DNA of 13,362 nucleotides from Ignavibacteria bacterium UBA2333 (GTDB taxonomy: Bacteria; Bacteroidota; Ignavibacteria; Kapaibacteriales; Kapaibacteriaceae), in the NCBI GenBank assembly GCA_002344895.1, contig DDUR01000102.1, positions 7,914-21,275 of the forward strand, read 5' to 3'. The notes under the pieces are model-generated. The model had not been told where the DNA came from. It saw only the letters and a list, made by a program, of their open reading frames with translations, and made no database searches. This document shows positions 7,366 to 13,362 of the stretch, in pieces (the stretch's first letter is position 1; each line of letters opens with the position of its first letter). A program made the translations under genes and the position numbers.

Positions 7366-8352
7366 ATGAAAGCACTTGTTCTCCGGGAAACGGGCCTCAA
7401 CCTTGAGGAAGTTCCCACGCCGGTGGCCACTGACGGATTCGTACGCGTACGATTATCGGCCGCAGCTCTTAATCGACGTGACCAGTGGATACGCGAAGGA
7501 AAGTATCCGAACATTGTCCACCCCGCCATCCTTGGAAGTGATGGTTGTGGTGTGGTGGACATGGCCCCCTCTGCCCCTTCCCTACTCGGTCAGCGTGTGG
7601 TAATCGACCCCGGTCTCGACTGGGGTGTCCGTGAGGATGCTCAGGGTCCCACGTACCGTGTGCTGGGAATGCCCGATCAGGGTACACTGGCTGACTACAT
7701 CGTTACACCTGAACACAACGTTCGGCCAGCACCACAACACCTGACCGATGCCGAGGCTGCTGCCCTGCCGTTAGCCGGACTCACGGCGTGGAGAGCCTTG
7801 ATGGTACAGGGTGAGGCATCAGCAGACACAACAATTCTTGTGACAGGAATTGGGGGAGGTGTTGCCGGACTTGTTGCCGACCTAGTTGTTGCACTTGGTG
7901 CTCGACTGCTCGTGACGAGCACATCTCAACAAAAGATTGAAGCAGCTCGTGAACGTGGTGCTATAGCTGGCTTTCTTACCACACATAGTGGCTGGCACAA
8001 GGAACTCACATCTACGTACGGCCCACCTGATCTTATTGTTGATAGTATTGGTGGAGCATTCATGAACGACTTGTTCACTGTCATCCGTCCCGGTGGCACC
8101 ATCGTCAGTTACGGCTCAACGCTTGGTCCCGTTCCTTCACTTGGCATTCATCGTCTTTTTTGGAAACAAATACGATTGATTGGCTCAACGATGGGAACAC
8201 CGACAGATTTCACGAACATGTTGGAGTTTGTTGAGCGTACGGGAATCCGTCCGCGCATTGATACCGTTCTATCGATCCACGATGCAGAGTCTGCCTTTGA
8301 CAGACTTGCGCGGTCGGAGCAGACGGGCAAGGTTGTTATCCGTATTGTATGA
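7366..8352 (+). CDS. Zinc-independent MDR oxidoreductase (quinone oxidoreductase-like)
   Basis: The product is a 328-aa medium-chain dehydrogenase/reductase. The N-terminal GroES-like catalytic domain runs MKALVLRE...ILGSDGCGVV. The Rossmann domain has the glycine motif VTGIGGGVAG (about residues 159-168) followed by ARLLVTSTS, and later GGTIVSYGSTLG. The cysteine/histidine set for catalytic zinc is not evident, and LNRRDQWIREGKYP with a substrate loop like NADPH:quinone reductases places it in the QOR/zeta-crystallin-like branch. The substrate cannot be told. It is divergent from the His-rich gene and ends one base before the rRNA methyltransferase start, so those two are probably co-transcribed. 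ATG 7366 gives the family-typical start MKALVL. An in-frame ATG at 7360 adds only Met-Cys. No clear ribosome-binding site is visible. Confidence 0.9.
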   Translation: MKALVLRETGLNLEEVPTPVATDGFVRVRLSAAALNRRDQWIREGKYPNIVHPAILGSDGCGVVDMAPSAPSLLGQRVVIDPGLDWGVREDAQGPTYRVLGMPDQGTLADYIVTPEHNVRPAPQHLTDAEAAALPLAGLTAWRALMVQGEASADTTILVTGIGGGVAGLVADLVVALGARLLVTSTSQQKIEAARERGAIAGFLTTHSGWHKELTSTYGPPDLIVDSIGGAFMNDLFTVIRPGGTIVSYGSTLGPVPSLGIHRLFWKQIRLIGSTMGTPTDFTNMLEFVERTGIRPRIDTVLSIHDAESAFDRLARSEQTGKVVIRIV

Positions 8353-8353
8353 G

Positions 8354-9529
8354 ATGAAACGCGAATCCCTCGTCGGCCACGCAGAAGAGCTCGTCCGCAT
8401 TATCCGCAAGTCAACACTTCCGGCTGACGCTGTAGCATCGGCCTATCTCCGTGAGCGTTCCTACATCGGAGCTACGGACCGACGGTACATCGGAGAACTT
8501 GTCTTCCGCACGTTACGACAGTTGTCACTCGCCGATGCCTTGTCAACCGAAGACCGTCCACCTGCAGCCACGATGGATGATGATGGTGTTCAGGAATGGA
8601 TACAGCGTGAACTCGCTACAAAGGAGCTCGCCGTACGTTTTGTTGACGAATCAACGTGGTGTGGTTTTGCGCCCTGGATCATTACCGAGTTAGAGCGTCG
8701 GTGGACACATGATGACGTCCTCGAAGTTGGTCGGGCAATGATGTTACCTGCCCCACTCTGTATCCGTGTCTATCGTCGGCGTGCAACACGTCAAAATGTA
8801 CTTGCTGTACTACGTAAGGACAACATATCGTGTGAAGAAGGTAAACTATCACCAGATGCCATTATCATTCATCAGCGTGTTAATCTCCTGCAGCATCCTC
8901 TCTACAAGGAAGGAATCATCGACGTACAGGACGAGGGCAGTCAGCTTATTGGACTCTTCTGTGATGCAGAACCGGGCCAACACGTGTTGGATGCCTGTGC
9001 TGGTGCCGGAGGCAAGTCATTACATTTAGCCGACATCATGAAGGACAGCGGAGTTATTGTCGCGCGCGACATCGAGTTCAAACGGCTCAAGGAGATTGGC
9101 CCACGTGCTCGTCGTGTAGGACTCACATCCATCACAACGGAACTCCTCTCGGCACGACCAGATTCAGCACGTCGTGCACACAATCAACACACCTCGTATG
9201 ACCTTGTCCTTGTGGACGCACCGTGTTCAGGTATGGGCACAATACGACGTTCACCCATGGTGAAGTGGCGTCTTACACAAGAAGGACTTAGCCGCATTGT
9301 CCGCAAACAACAACAGATATTACAAACCAATGCTCAGTATGTCCGTCCGGATGGACATCTCGTATACGCAACCTGCAGTATTCTCCCCTCAGAAAACGAA
9401 GACGTTGTCCAGCACTTCCTCGCCCACAACCCGGACTTCACCCTCATTGACGAACGTCAGGTAGATCCGTATCACAACGGCACCGATGGACTCTACATGG
9501 CGAGGATGAGGAGGGGAGACGCTTGGTGA
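8354..9529 (+). CDS. rsmB: 16S rRNA m5C methyltransferase, RsmB/NOP2/Sun family
   Basis: The 391-aa protein is an RsmB-type SAM-dependent cytosine-C5 methyltransferase. In E. coli RsmB modifies C967 of 16S rRNA. The N-terminal about 100 residues look like the NusB-like RNA-binding domain (RSYIGATDRRYIGELVFRTLR). The catalytic domain has YKEGIIDVQDEGSQL, the SAM motif LDACAGAGGKSLHLA (212-226), motif IV DAPCSGMGTIRR with Cys291, and motif VI ATCSILPSEN with Cys341, the two working cysteines. It starts at ATG 8354, one base after the dehydrogenase stop. The frame is open further upstream but those codons lie inside the dehydrogenase gene. The extreme C-terminus (GDAW-stop) is encoded by the first units of the downstream 10-bp tandem repeat, which supplies the stop codon. 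Assignment to RsmB rather than another family member is probable. Confidence 0.93.
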   Translation: MKRESLVGHAEELVRIIRKSTLPADAVASAYLRERSYIGATDRRYIGELVFRTLRQLSLADALSTEDRPPAATMDDDGVQEWIQRELATKELAVRFVDESTWCGFAPWIITELERRWTHDDVLEVGRAMMLPAPLCIRVYRRRATRQNVLAVLRKDNISCEEGKLSPDAIIIHQRVNLLQHPLYKEGIIDVQDEGSQLIGLFCDAEPGQHVLDACAGAGGKSLHLADIMKDSGVIVARDIEFKRLKEIGPRARRVGLTSITTELLSARPDSARRAHNQHTSYDLVLVDAPCSGMGTIRRSPMVKWRLTQEGLSRIVRKQQQILQTNAQYVRPDGHLVYATCSILPSENEDVVQHFLAHNPDFTLIDERQVDPYHNGTDGLYMARMRRGDAW

Positions 9530-9730
9530 CGCAGGTTTACGCTGGGTGACGCAGGCTTACGCTGGGTTACGCAGGTTTACGCTGGGTGACGCGGGGTGAC
9601 GCGGGGTGACGCGGGGTGACGCTGGGTGACGCTGGGTGACGCTGGGTGGCGCAGGCTTACGCGGGGTGACGCTGGGTGGCGCAGGCTTACGCGGGGTGAC
9701 GCGGGGTGACGCGAGGTGACGCGGGCTTAC
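9511..9730 (+). repeat. 10-bp tandem repeat array overlapping the rsmB stop codon
   Basis: There are about 22 head-to-tail units of exactly 10 bp. The main form is GC(G/T)GGGTGAC, with a second form GCAGG(C/T)TTAC interspersed. The phase is unbroken from 9521 to 9730. The block 9511-9520 (GAGGGGAGAC) is a diverged first unit, and GCTGGGGTAT (9731-9740) a diverged last one. Higher-order copies are visible: the three-unit block at 9641-9670 recurs at 9671-9700, and GCAGGTTTAC-GCTGGGTGAC recurs at 9531 and 9571. The period equals about one DNA helical turn. Because 10 is not a multiple of 3, the TGA in the main unit appears in all three forward frames over 30 bp. There are no spacers, so it is not a CRISPR array. 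Confidence 0.95.
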
Positions 9731-9763
9731 GCTGGGGTATGCACGGACGCCTCAGAGAATATA

Positions 9764-9830
9764 GTTGCCCGGTGAGTATCTGGTTGCCCCGGAGGGGCAA
9801 CGATATATCAGCCGGCGGTGAAACCGCCGG
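9764..9830. repeat. Twin-hairpin, REP-like palindromic element
   Basis: Two perfect hairpins stand 10 bp apart. The first is GTTGCCCC-GGA-GGGGCAAC (9783-9801) and the second is CCGGCGG-TGAAA-CCGCCGG (9812-9830). A GTTGCCC copy at 9764-9770 precedes the first. The layout, two GC-rich stem-loops joined by an AT-rich linker (GATATATCA), is like extragenic repetitive palindromes that are dispersed in many genomes and mobilised by IS200-like (Y1) transposases. Only one copy lies in the window, so its repetitiveness is inferred. It might also serve as a transcription end point or mRNA-stabilising structure for the rsmB transcript. Confidence 0.7.
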
Positions 9831-9849
9831 GAAATAGTGCGATTAGGAT

Positions 9850-9869
9850 CCCCCACCTTCCCCCACCTT
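9850..9869. repeat. Two-copy 10-bp C-rich direct repeat
   Basis: CCCCCACCTT occurs twice in tandem (9850-9859 and 9860-9869), followed by ACCC. Its reverse complement, AAGGTGGGGG, closely resembles the G-rich repeat at the right end of the window (AAGGTGGGGTAAGGGTGGGG from 13315). The two therefore flank the pair of secreted-protein genes in opposite orientation. The period matches the larger 10-bp array just upstream, although the sequence differs. Confidence 0.6.
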
Positions 9870-9958
9870 ACCCATTACGTAGTTTTACGATGCGGTGTTT
9901 GATTCTCAATTCTAGATAGAGTGTTAAACATCACTGTGCCTGCTTGTTTGTGGGTACA

Positions 9959-9994
9959 GGTTCCGAGGTGTTCTGGAACCATCACGATTTTTTT
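9959..9994 (+). other. Leader inverted repeat followed by T-tract
   Basis: GGTTCC (9959-9964) and GGAACC (9975-9980) form a perfect 6-bp inverted repeat around a 10-base spacer. Seven bases later there is a run of seven T residues (9988-9994). It lies 25-60 bases upstream of the Cys-rich gene start. The distance between stem and T-run is longer than in normal intrinsic terminators, so an attenuator or terminator role is only a weak possibility. Confidence 0.25.
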
Positions 9995-10018
9995 CATAGT
10001 TCAAAGGTGGAGGCTACT

Positions 10019-10681
10019 ATGCGCTTCCCGTCAGTGTGTTATCGAGTTGTAACATCGATAACTATTGCTATGGTGCTGCTGGTGACAGCATCCGTCGTAC
10101 ATGCTCAGTCACCTTGTCTATCGTGTCCGAGTGGAAGTAATCTTGACACGATTAATGTCGAAATCTGTATCGGCATCGATACGTTTAATCTGGACGTGGT
10201 GTTTTGTCACAGAGAGTACCAACCACCAAGCATGAATGCACTTTGTCCGGGTAATCCGCCACGTGCTATAAATAGCGTGACCGTCATCCAACGCATCTGT
10301 GCTGCTGGCACACCGCTGCCAGCACAGGATGATTCCACGTGGAAGAAGGTACTCTGCCGTTTCTCACCATTGGGTGGAGACATTCTTGGACTCAAACCGT
10401 CTATCGGTGTTCGGCCAGCAGGATTGTACTGTTGGACCGTCACCTATCCCAGATGCATTGAGAGGTCAGGCAACTGTCTCATACCGTGTTGGGATATCTC
10501 TACTGACCCGCCCACGCCTCCACCCTGCTGTGTGCTCGGATGGGACTTTTACAAGATTGAAGGTACCGGCGTCTATTCCGGAATCATCCGGAGTGACTGT
10601 TCAGCAGGAGGTCAATGTGCAACGTCATGCACAGATCTTGGTTGCAGTTTTGACCCAGTTGAATGTGAAGACTGCCCATAG
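10019..10681 (+). CDS. Secreted cysteine-rich protein of unknown function
   Basis: I do not recognise the family. The 220-aa product has a Sec signal peptide (residues 1-29, hydrophobic core ITIAMVLLVTASV, likely cleavage after VHA). The mature part of about 190 residues contains 19 cysteines, many in CxxC-like or paired settings (CLSC, CC, CEDC), and is rich in Pro and Gly. Such cysteine density in an exported protein suggests a disulfide-stabilised fold or metal binding. No T9SS tail, membrane segment or catalytic motif is visible. ATG 10019 is chosen because GGAGG lies 5 bases before it and the signal peptide begins there. An upstream in-frame ATG at 9944 is not supported. Its leader GGTGGAGGCTACT-ATG is close to that of the next gene, suggesting shared translation signals or a related origin. 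Confidence 0.75.
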   Translation: MRFPSVCYRVVTSITIAMVLLVTASVVHAQSPCLSCPSGSNLDTINVEICIGIDTFNLDVVFCHREYQPPSMNALCPGNPPRAINSVTVIQRICAAGTPLPAQDDSTWKKVLCRFSPLGGDILGLKPSIGVRPAGLYCWTVTYPRCIERSGNCLIPCWDISTDPPTPPPCCVLGWDFYKIEGTGVYSGIIRSDCSAGGQCATSCTDLGCSFDPVECEDCP

Positions 10682-10719
10682 GTTCCACAGTTGATTAGTT
10701 TCGCAGCATTTCGTTGTTT

Positions 10720-10752
10720 TGAGTGGAGCCGCCAGCGCAACGGCTCCACTCA
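10720..10752 (+). terminator. Strong hairpin between the two secreted-protein genes
   Basis: TGAGTGGAGCCG (10720-10731) and CGGCTCCACTCA (10741-10752) are perfectly complementary over 12 bp around a 9-base loop (CCAGCGCAA). The stem starts 38 bases after the stop of the Cys-rich gene and is followed by TTTCTGT, a poor U-tract. It is a plausible but not ideal rho-independent terminator, and could instead partly terminate or stabilise the upstream message. It lies 46 bases before the next start codon. Confidence 0.6.
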
Positions 10753-10797
10753 TTTCTGTCCGTACAACATTTCAGAATACAATTGATGGTGGCTACC

Positions 10798-13326
10798 ATG
10801 ACGTTCTTACGTAACCTGTTCGTGATTGTCTTTGTTCTGGCGAGTGGCGTCAGTGTGTGTGCACAGACATGGGTTAGGATTGACTCCCAGCAGATTGTCG
10901 AGCACTACAACGGATTACACGAGACAGGCAAACCCATGGTAAAGGACCGATGTGGAAACCGGATCATTGGTGCGTTCAATGGACGGGCGTGGGAGTCTCT
11001 TGATACAGGCAGAACGTGGTATGAAATGGTCGTGCCTCCGATAAAGCCGCGTATGTATGATCCTCGCCTTCATGCAGACTCCTGCACAATTGTGATGACG
11101 TGGGAAGATGCCGATGCCGAGAACCTCGTTCGGTGTGCTGTCCTTGAGGAAAATGGCTGGCATGATCGGACTCCGTCGTTTGCCTACGCACATTGGACGA
11201 TTGGCCCACGACATCGGTCGTATGCCGATCGAGATGGTATCATCATGGCCATGAATGATCTTGATGACCGATTTTTCGTTTCGACCGATCGTGGACGTAC
11301 GTGGGACAGCATTATCGTTGGGGCCGGCGCGACATCTGAGTTTAACTCGAATGTTAACTACTGGTCTCGAATGGGGCCAGGACGTATCGCACGCATCTCC
11401 AAATTGGGGCTGTTCGAACTCAATGTGTTTACAAAGACACTAACCTTTCTTACGCGTCATGATTCTGCAGCCTACGTTGTTCGCGATGCATCAGAAAACC
11501 TGCTGGCTGCATTCCGTCGAACAAGCGACAATATGATGTTGCGCCGTTCAACGGACAATGGCACTACATGGCAACCAATTGATACGTTACACTTCGACAA
11601 CGCGCCTCCCCTGCCACTTCCGAACTTCTATGTACGCCGTTGGCATACATCACGAGATGGTGAGCTCATACTGGCACTCCATGCTCTCAACATCATCGTA
11701 GGAACACGGGATGCAGGCAGGACGTGGCATCTCATTGGTGAACTTCAGCGATCAGCCTGGAGTAACTCTCCACGGTCCAACTATGAAGATACCGATGACG
11801 ATGGACGATTGTACTTCTTTACTCCCGATCAGATTTGTCGTATCGACTCATGGCAAGACACTCTTCGCACAATGACAATGTATCCGGGATACGGCCAATC
11901 ACTCGTCGTTCTCGACAGCACATCATGTGTGTACAAGACAACACGGAGCGTTGTCTCAAAGTCTACATCACGCGATACGTTGTGGCGAGCTGCAACGTTT
12001 ATCGAGAACGATACAGTGCTTCGAACCGGTGTTGATCCGTTACGGCAGATTCCGTTTACGATCATCAAAGCAGGTCCGAACTCCCAAGTGTACTCCTATC
12101 TTGCCAACGCAGGGATGCGTCTCACAACGTATCATAACGATGAGGCCGAACGGTCACGCGTTAATCTGCTGAGTGCGATCAGCTTTGAAGAATCTGAATA
12201 TCAACCGTGGTGGTTGAGTAGAGGTGCACTGCAAGGTGTTTACTTCGGTGAGGTTACATTCACTGGCAAGAATCAGTTCTTACCAGTTTTGAATTACATA
12301 TACATTTCTTTGAAGTCATTTGATGAAAAGTACGTCGCTTGGCTTGCGGCCGATTCACTCTGGCGAAGTGACGATACCGGCAGAACATGGACACGTGTTG
12401 GCGATGGCCTACCTCGTGTTGACAACGGTGCAGGTTTGTTGGCGATGAGCCGTGTAACGCGAGTGAGTGACAACATCGTCCTGGCAGGAGCACGGGGAAT
12501 TCGGACACTGGAAGGCATCGACACGGTGGACTTTGCTTCTGGTGGTATCTGGATGTCGACGGATAATGGTGTATCGTGGTCACGGCGTGATACCGACCTC
12601 GGTTCACGTTCGTATGTCTGGTGGATTGCTTCCGTGGATGACTCTGTTGTCCTGGCAACCGTTGGAGAGATAACGTATTCAAACTTTGGTAATGAACCGA
12701 ACTACACGATGTCCAACGCAGCTATTGTCCGCAGTAACGATACAGGCCGTACATGGACGGTCGTGTTTGATGAAGGACGGACACGTCCAGCGTATACCGG
12801 ACAACGAAAGATTCTGGTTGTTGACACCTCACGCATTCTCGTTACGTCGATTGAAGACGGTGTTCTGGAGAGTCGCGACAAAGGACGGACATGGCAGACG
12901 ATTGGCGGTGATGTGTTTACGTTTCAGTATGTCAGCGACATTGATGTTGACGAAGAAGGTGGTGTGTATGCCGGTGCATGGAACGGACTCTACTATCTAC
13001 CACCGACATCCACATCCGTCATCGACGAACCACGCGACCACCCGCGATTCACAAACGTCTGGGCACGTCCCGTGCCTACATCCTCAGCACTTATTGTTCG
13101 TATCAACAATCTCGACTTGTTACGTGGTGCATCATCACCCACTCTCCACCTCTACGACATGGTCGGCAATGCCGTTGCCGACCTCACATCGGAACTCCAC
13201 GGTGCTGGCTCAACACGTCAATTCGAATTCACCTACGACATGGCCTCCCTCGACAATGGTATCTACCTGCTGGTCTTGGATACCGGCAAGGAAAAAACGG
13301 TCATGAAGGTGATGAAGGTGGGGTAA
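10798..13326 (+). CDS. Secreted Asp-box (BNR/sortilin-like propeller) protein with T9SS sorting tail
   Basis: The 842-aa protein has a Sec signal peptide (MTFLRNLFVIVFVLASG, cleavage probably after residue 22). Eight Asp-box motifs of the type S-x-D-x-G-x-T-W lie near residues 67-74, 162-169, 251-258, 303-310, 524-531, 587-594, 646-653 and 692-699. These are typical of beta-propeller proteins such as sialidases and sortilin/VPS10 or photosystem-assembly-like repeats. The catalytic residues of sialidases are not apparent, so binding or surface display is more likely than hydrolysis. Residues from about 752 to the end form a T9SS type A sorting tail (LHLYDMVGNAV, LDNGIYLLVLDTG, KVMKVG), so it should cross the outer membrane by type IX secretion. 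ATG 10798 follows GGTGGCTACC. ATG 10786, four codons earlier, is also in frame. The stop codon TAA (13324) lies inside a G-rich tandem repeat. Confidence 0.9.
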   Translation: MTFLRNLFVIVFVLASGVSVCAQTWVRIDSQQIVEHYNGLHETGKPMVKDRCGNRIIGAFNGRAWESLDTGRTWYEMVVPPIKPRMYDPRLHADSCTIVMTWEDADAENLVRCAVLEENGWHDRTPSFAYAHWTIGPRHRSYADRDGIIMAMNDLDDRFFVSTDRGRTWDSIIVGAGATSEFNSNVNYWSRMGPGRIARISKLGLFELNVFTKTLTFLTRHDSAAYVVRDASENLLAAFRRTSDNMMLRRSTDNGTTWQPIDTLHFDNAPPLPLPNFYVRRWHTSRDGELILALHALNIIVGTRDAGRTWHLIGELQRSAWSNSPRSNYEDTDDDGRLYFFTPDQICRIDSWQDTLRTMTMYPGYGQSLVVLDSTSCVYKTTRSVVSKSTSRDTLWRAATFIENDTVLRTGVDPLRQIPFTIIKAGPNSQVYSYLANAGMRLTTYHNDEAERSRVNLLSAISFEESEYQPWWLSRGALQGVYFGEVTFTGKNQFLPVLNYIYISLKSFDEKYVAWLAADSLWRSDDTGRTWTRVGDGLPRVDNGAGLLAMSRVTRVSDNIVLAGARGIRTLEGIDTVDFASGGIWMSTDNGVSWSRRDTDLGSRSYVWWIASVDDSVVLATVGEITYSNFGNEPNYTMSNAAIVRSNDTGRTWTVVFDEGRTRPAYTGQRKILVVDTSRILVTSIEDGVLESRDKGRTWQTIGGDVFTFQYVSDIDVDEEGGVYAGAWNGLYYLPPTSTSVIDEPRDHPRFTNVWARPVPTSSALIVRINNLDLLRGASSPTLHLYDMVGNAVADLTSELHGAGSTRQFEFTYDMASLDNGIYLLVLDTGKEKTVMKVMKVG

Positions 13327-13358
13327 GGGTGGGGAGAACGGTGGGGAGGCAGGTGGGG
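13317..13358 (+). repeat. G-rich 11-12 bp tandem repeat over the stop codon; potential G-quadruplex
   Basis: GGTGGGG occurs four times, at 13317-13323, 13328-13334, 13340-13346 and 13352-13358, with periods of 11, 12 and 12 bp. The first copy encodes the last residues of the T9SS protein (Val-Gly) and the TAA follows directly. The four GGGG runs are separated by 7, 8 and 8 bases, a layout able to form a G-quadruplex in DNA or in the mRNA 3' end. The repeat runs to 4 bases from the window edge and may continue beyond. Confidence 0.7.
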
Positions 13359-13362
13359 TTAA

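Larger units (their letters stand above)
9741..10018. other. Gene-free region between repeat array and Cys-rich secreted protein gene
   Basis: Together with the array, this makes 489 bp without a credible gene after the rsmB stop. It contains the twin-hairpin element (9764-9830), the two-copy C-rich repeat (9850-9869), an AT-richer stretch (about 9875-9935) where the promoter of the next gene probably lies, and a short inverted repeat followed by seven T residues (9959-9994). A frame open from 9944 joins the next gene, but its first 25 codons lack a signal-peptide character and are better read as leader. Confidence 0.5.

Noticed and set aside
8180..8353. Longer rsmB reading frame starting at 8180
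   Set aside because: It lies within the dehydrogenase gene in a different frame and has no family similarity. ATG 8354 directly precedes the NusB-like domain.
9511..9740. CRISPR array
   Set aside because: The 10-bp units are directly head to tail with no spacers, and no cas gene is present.
9899..9927. Sigma70-like promoter before the Cys-rich gene (TTGATT, 17 bases, TGTTAA)
   Set aside because: The -10 matches only half of the consensus and Bacteroidota use a different promoter form. No good TAnnTTTG was seen either.
12686..13306. 206-codon alternative frame within the Asp-box gene
   Set aside because: The main frame holds Asp-boxes and the T9SS tail up to 13326. The other frame shows no domain, signal or ribosome-binding site.
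10798..13326. Active sialidase
   Set aside because: Asp-boxes alone do not show sialidase activity. The arginine triad and the catalytic Tyr/Glu setting could not be identified.

Overview
The window suggests a Bacteroidota/FCB-type bacterium, possibly Kapabacteria-like. The evidence is a secreted Asp-box protein ending in a type IX secretion (T9SS, Por) sorting tail, a TonB-dependent receptor with an N-terminal carboxypeptidase-D-regulatory-like domain, and a His/Asp-rich lipoprotein of a kind typical of Bacteroidota receptor loci. The lineage is inferred from gene content only. No rRNA or tRNA gene was recognised.

Left half, minus strand, transcribed right to left (about 7375 to 41): a small His-rich CxxC membrane/secreted protein, a TonB-dependent receptor, a His/Asp-rich lipoprotein, a DEDDh exonuclease/GIY-YIG (UvrC-like) fusion nuclease, tRNA 2-selenouridine synthase (mnmH) and selenophosphate synthetase (selD). 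The first three look like a metal-acquisition module (zinc or copper, inferred). A strong 29-bp imperfect palindrome lies between the first gene and the receptor. The last three genes are very tightly packed: 20 bp after the lipoprotein, then a 4-bp overlap, then a 2-bp gap. SelD makes selenophosphate, which MnmH uses to convert wobble 2-thiouridine to 2-selenouridine in tRNA.

Middle, plus strand (7366 to 9529): a quinone-oxidoreductase-like MDR dehydrogenase, followed one base later by an RsmB-type 16S rRNA m5C methyltransferase. The stop codon of the methyltransferase lies inside the first units of a tandem array of a 10-bp repeat (about 9511-9730). Downstream are a twin-hairpin REP-like element and a two-copy C-rich repeat.

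Right part, plus strand (10019 to 13326): two exported proteins with similar GGTGG...CTAC(C/T)ATG leaders. One is a 220-aa protein with 19 cysteines in its mature part. The other is an 842-aa protein with eight Asp-box motifs and a T9SS tail. A 12-bp-stem hairpin separates them. The stop codon of the second gene is again embedded in a G-rich short tandem repeat, which runs off the window edge and has four GGGG tracts.

The most unusual signal is this recurring arrangement of short G-rich tandem repeats starting exactly at, and supplying, the stop codons of genes. A degenerate version may also form the end of selD. The metal-uptake/selenouridine/repair gene string and its palindromes are the second point of interest.
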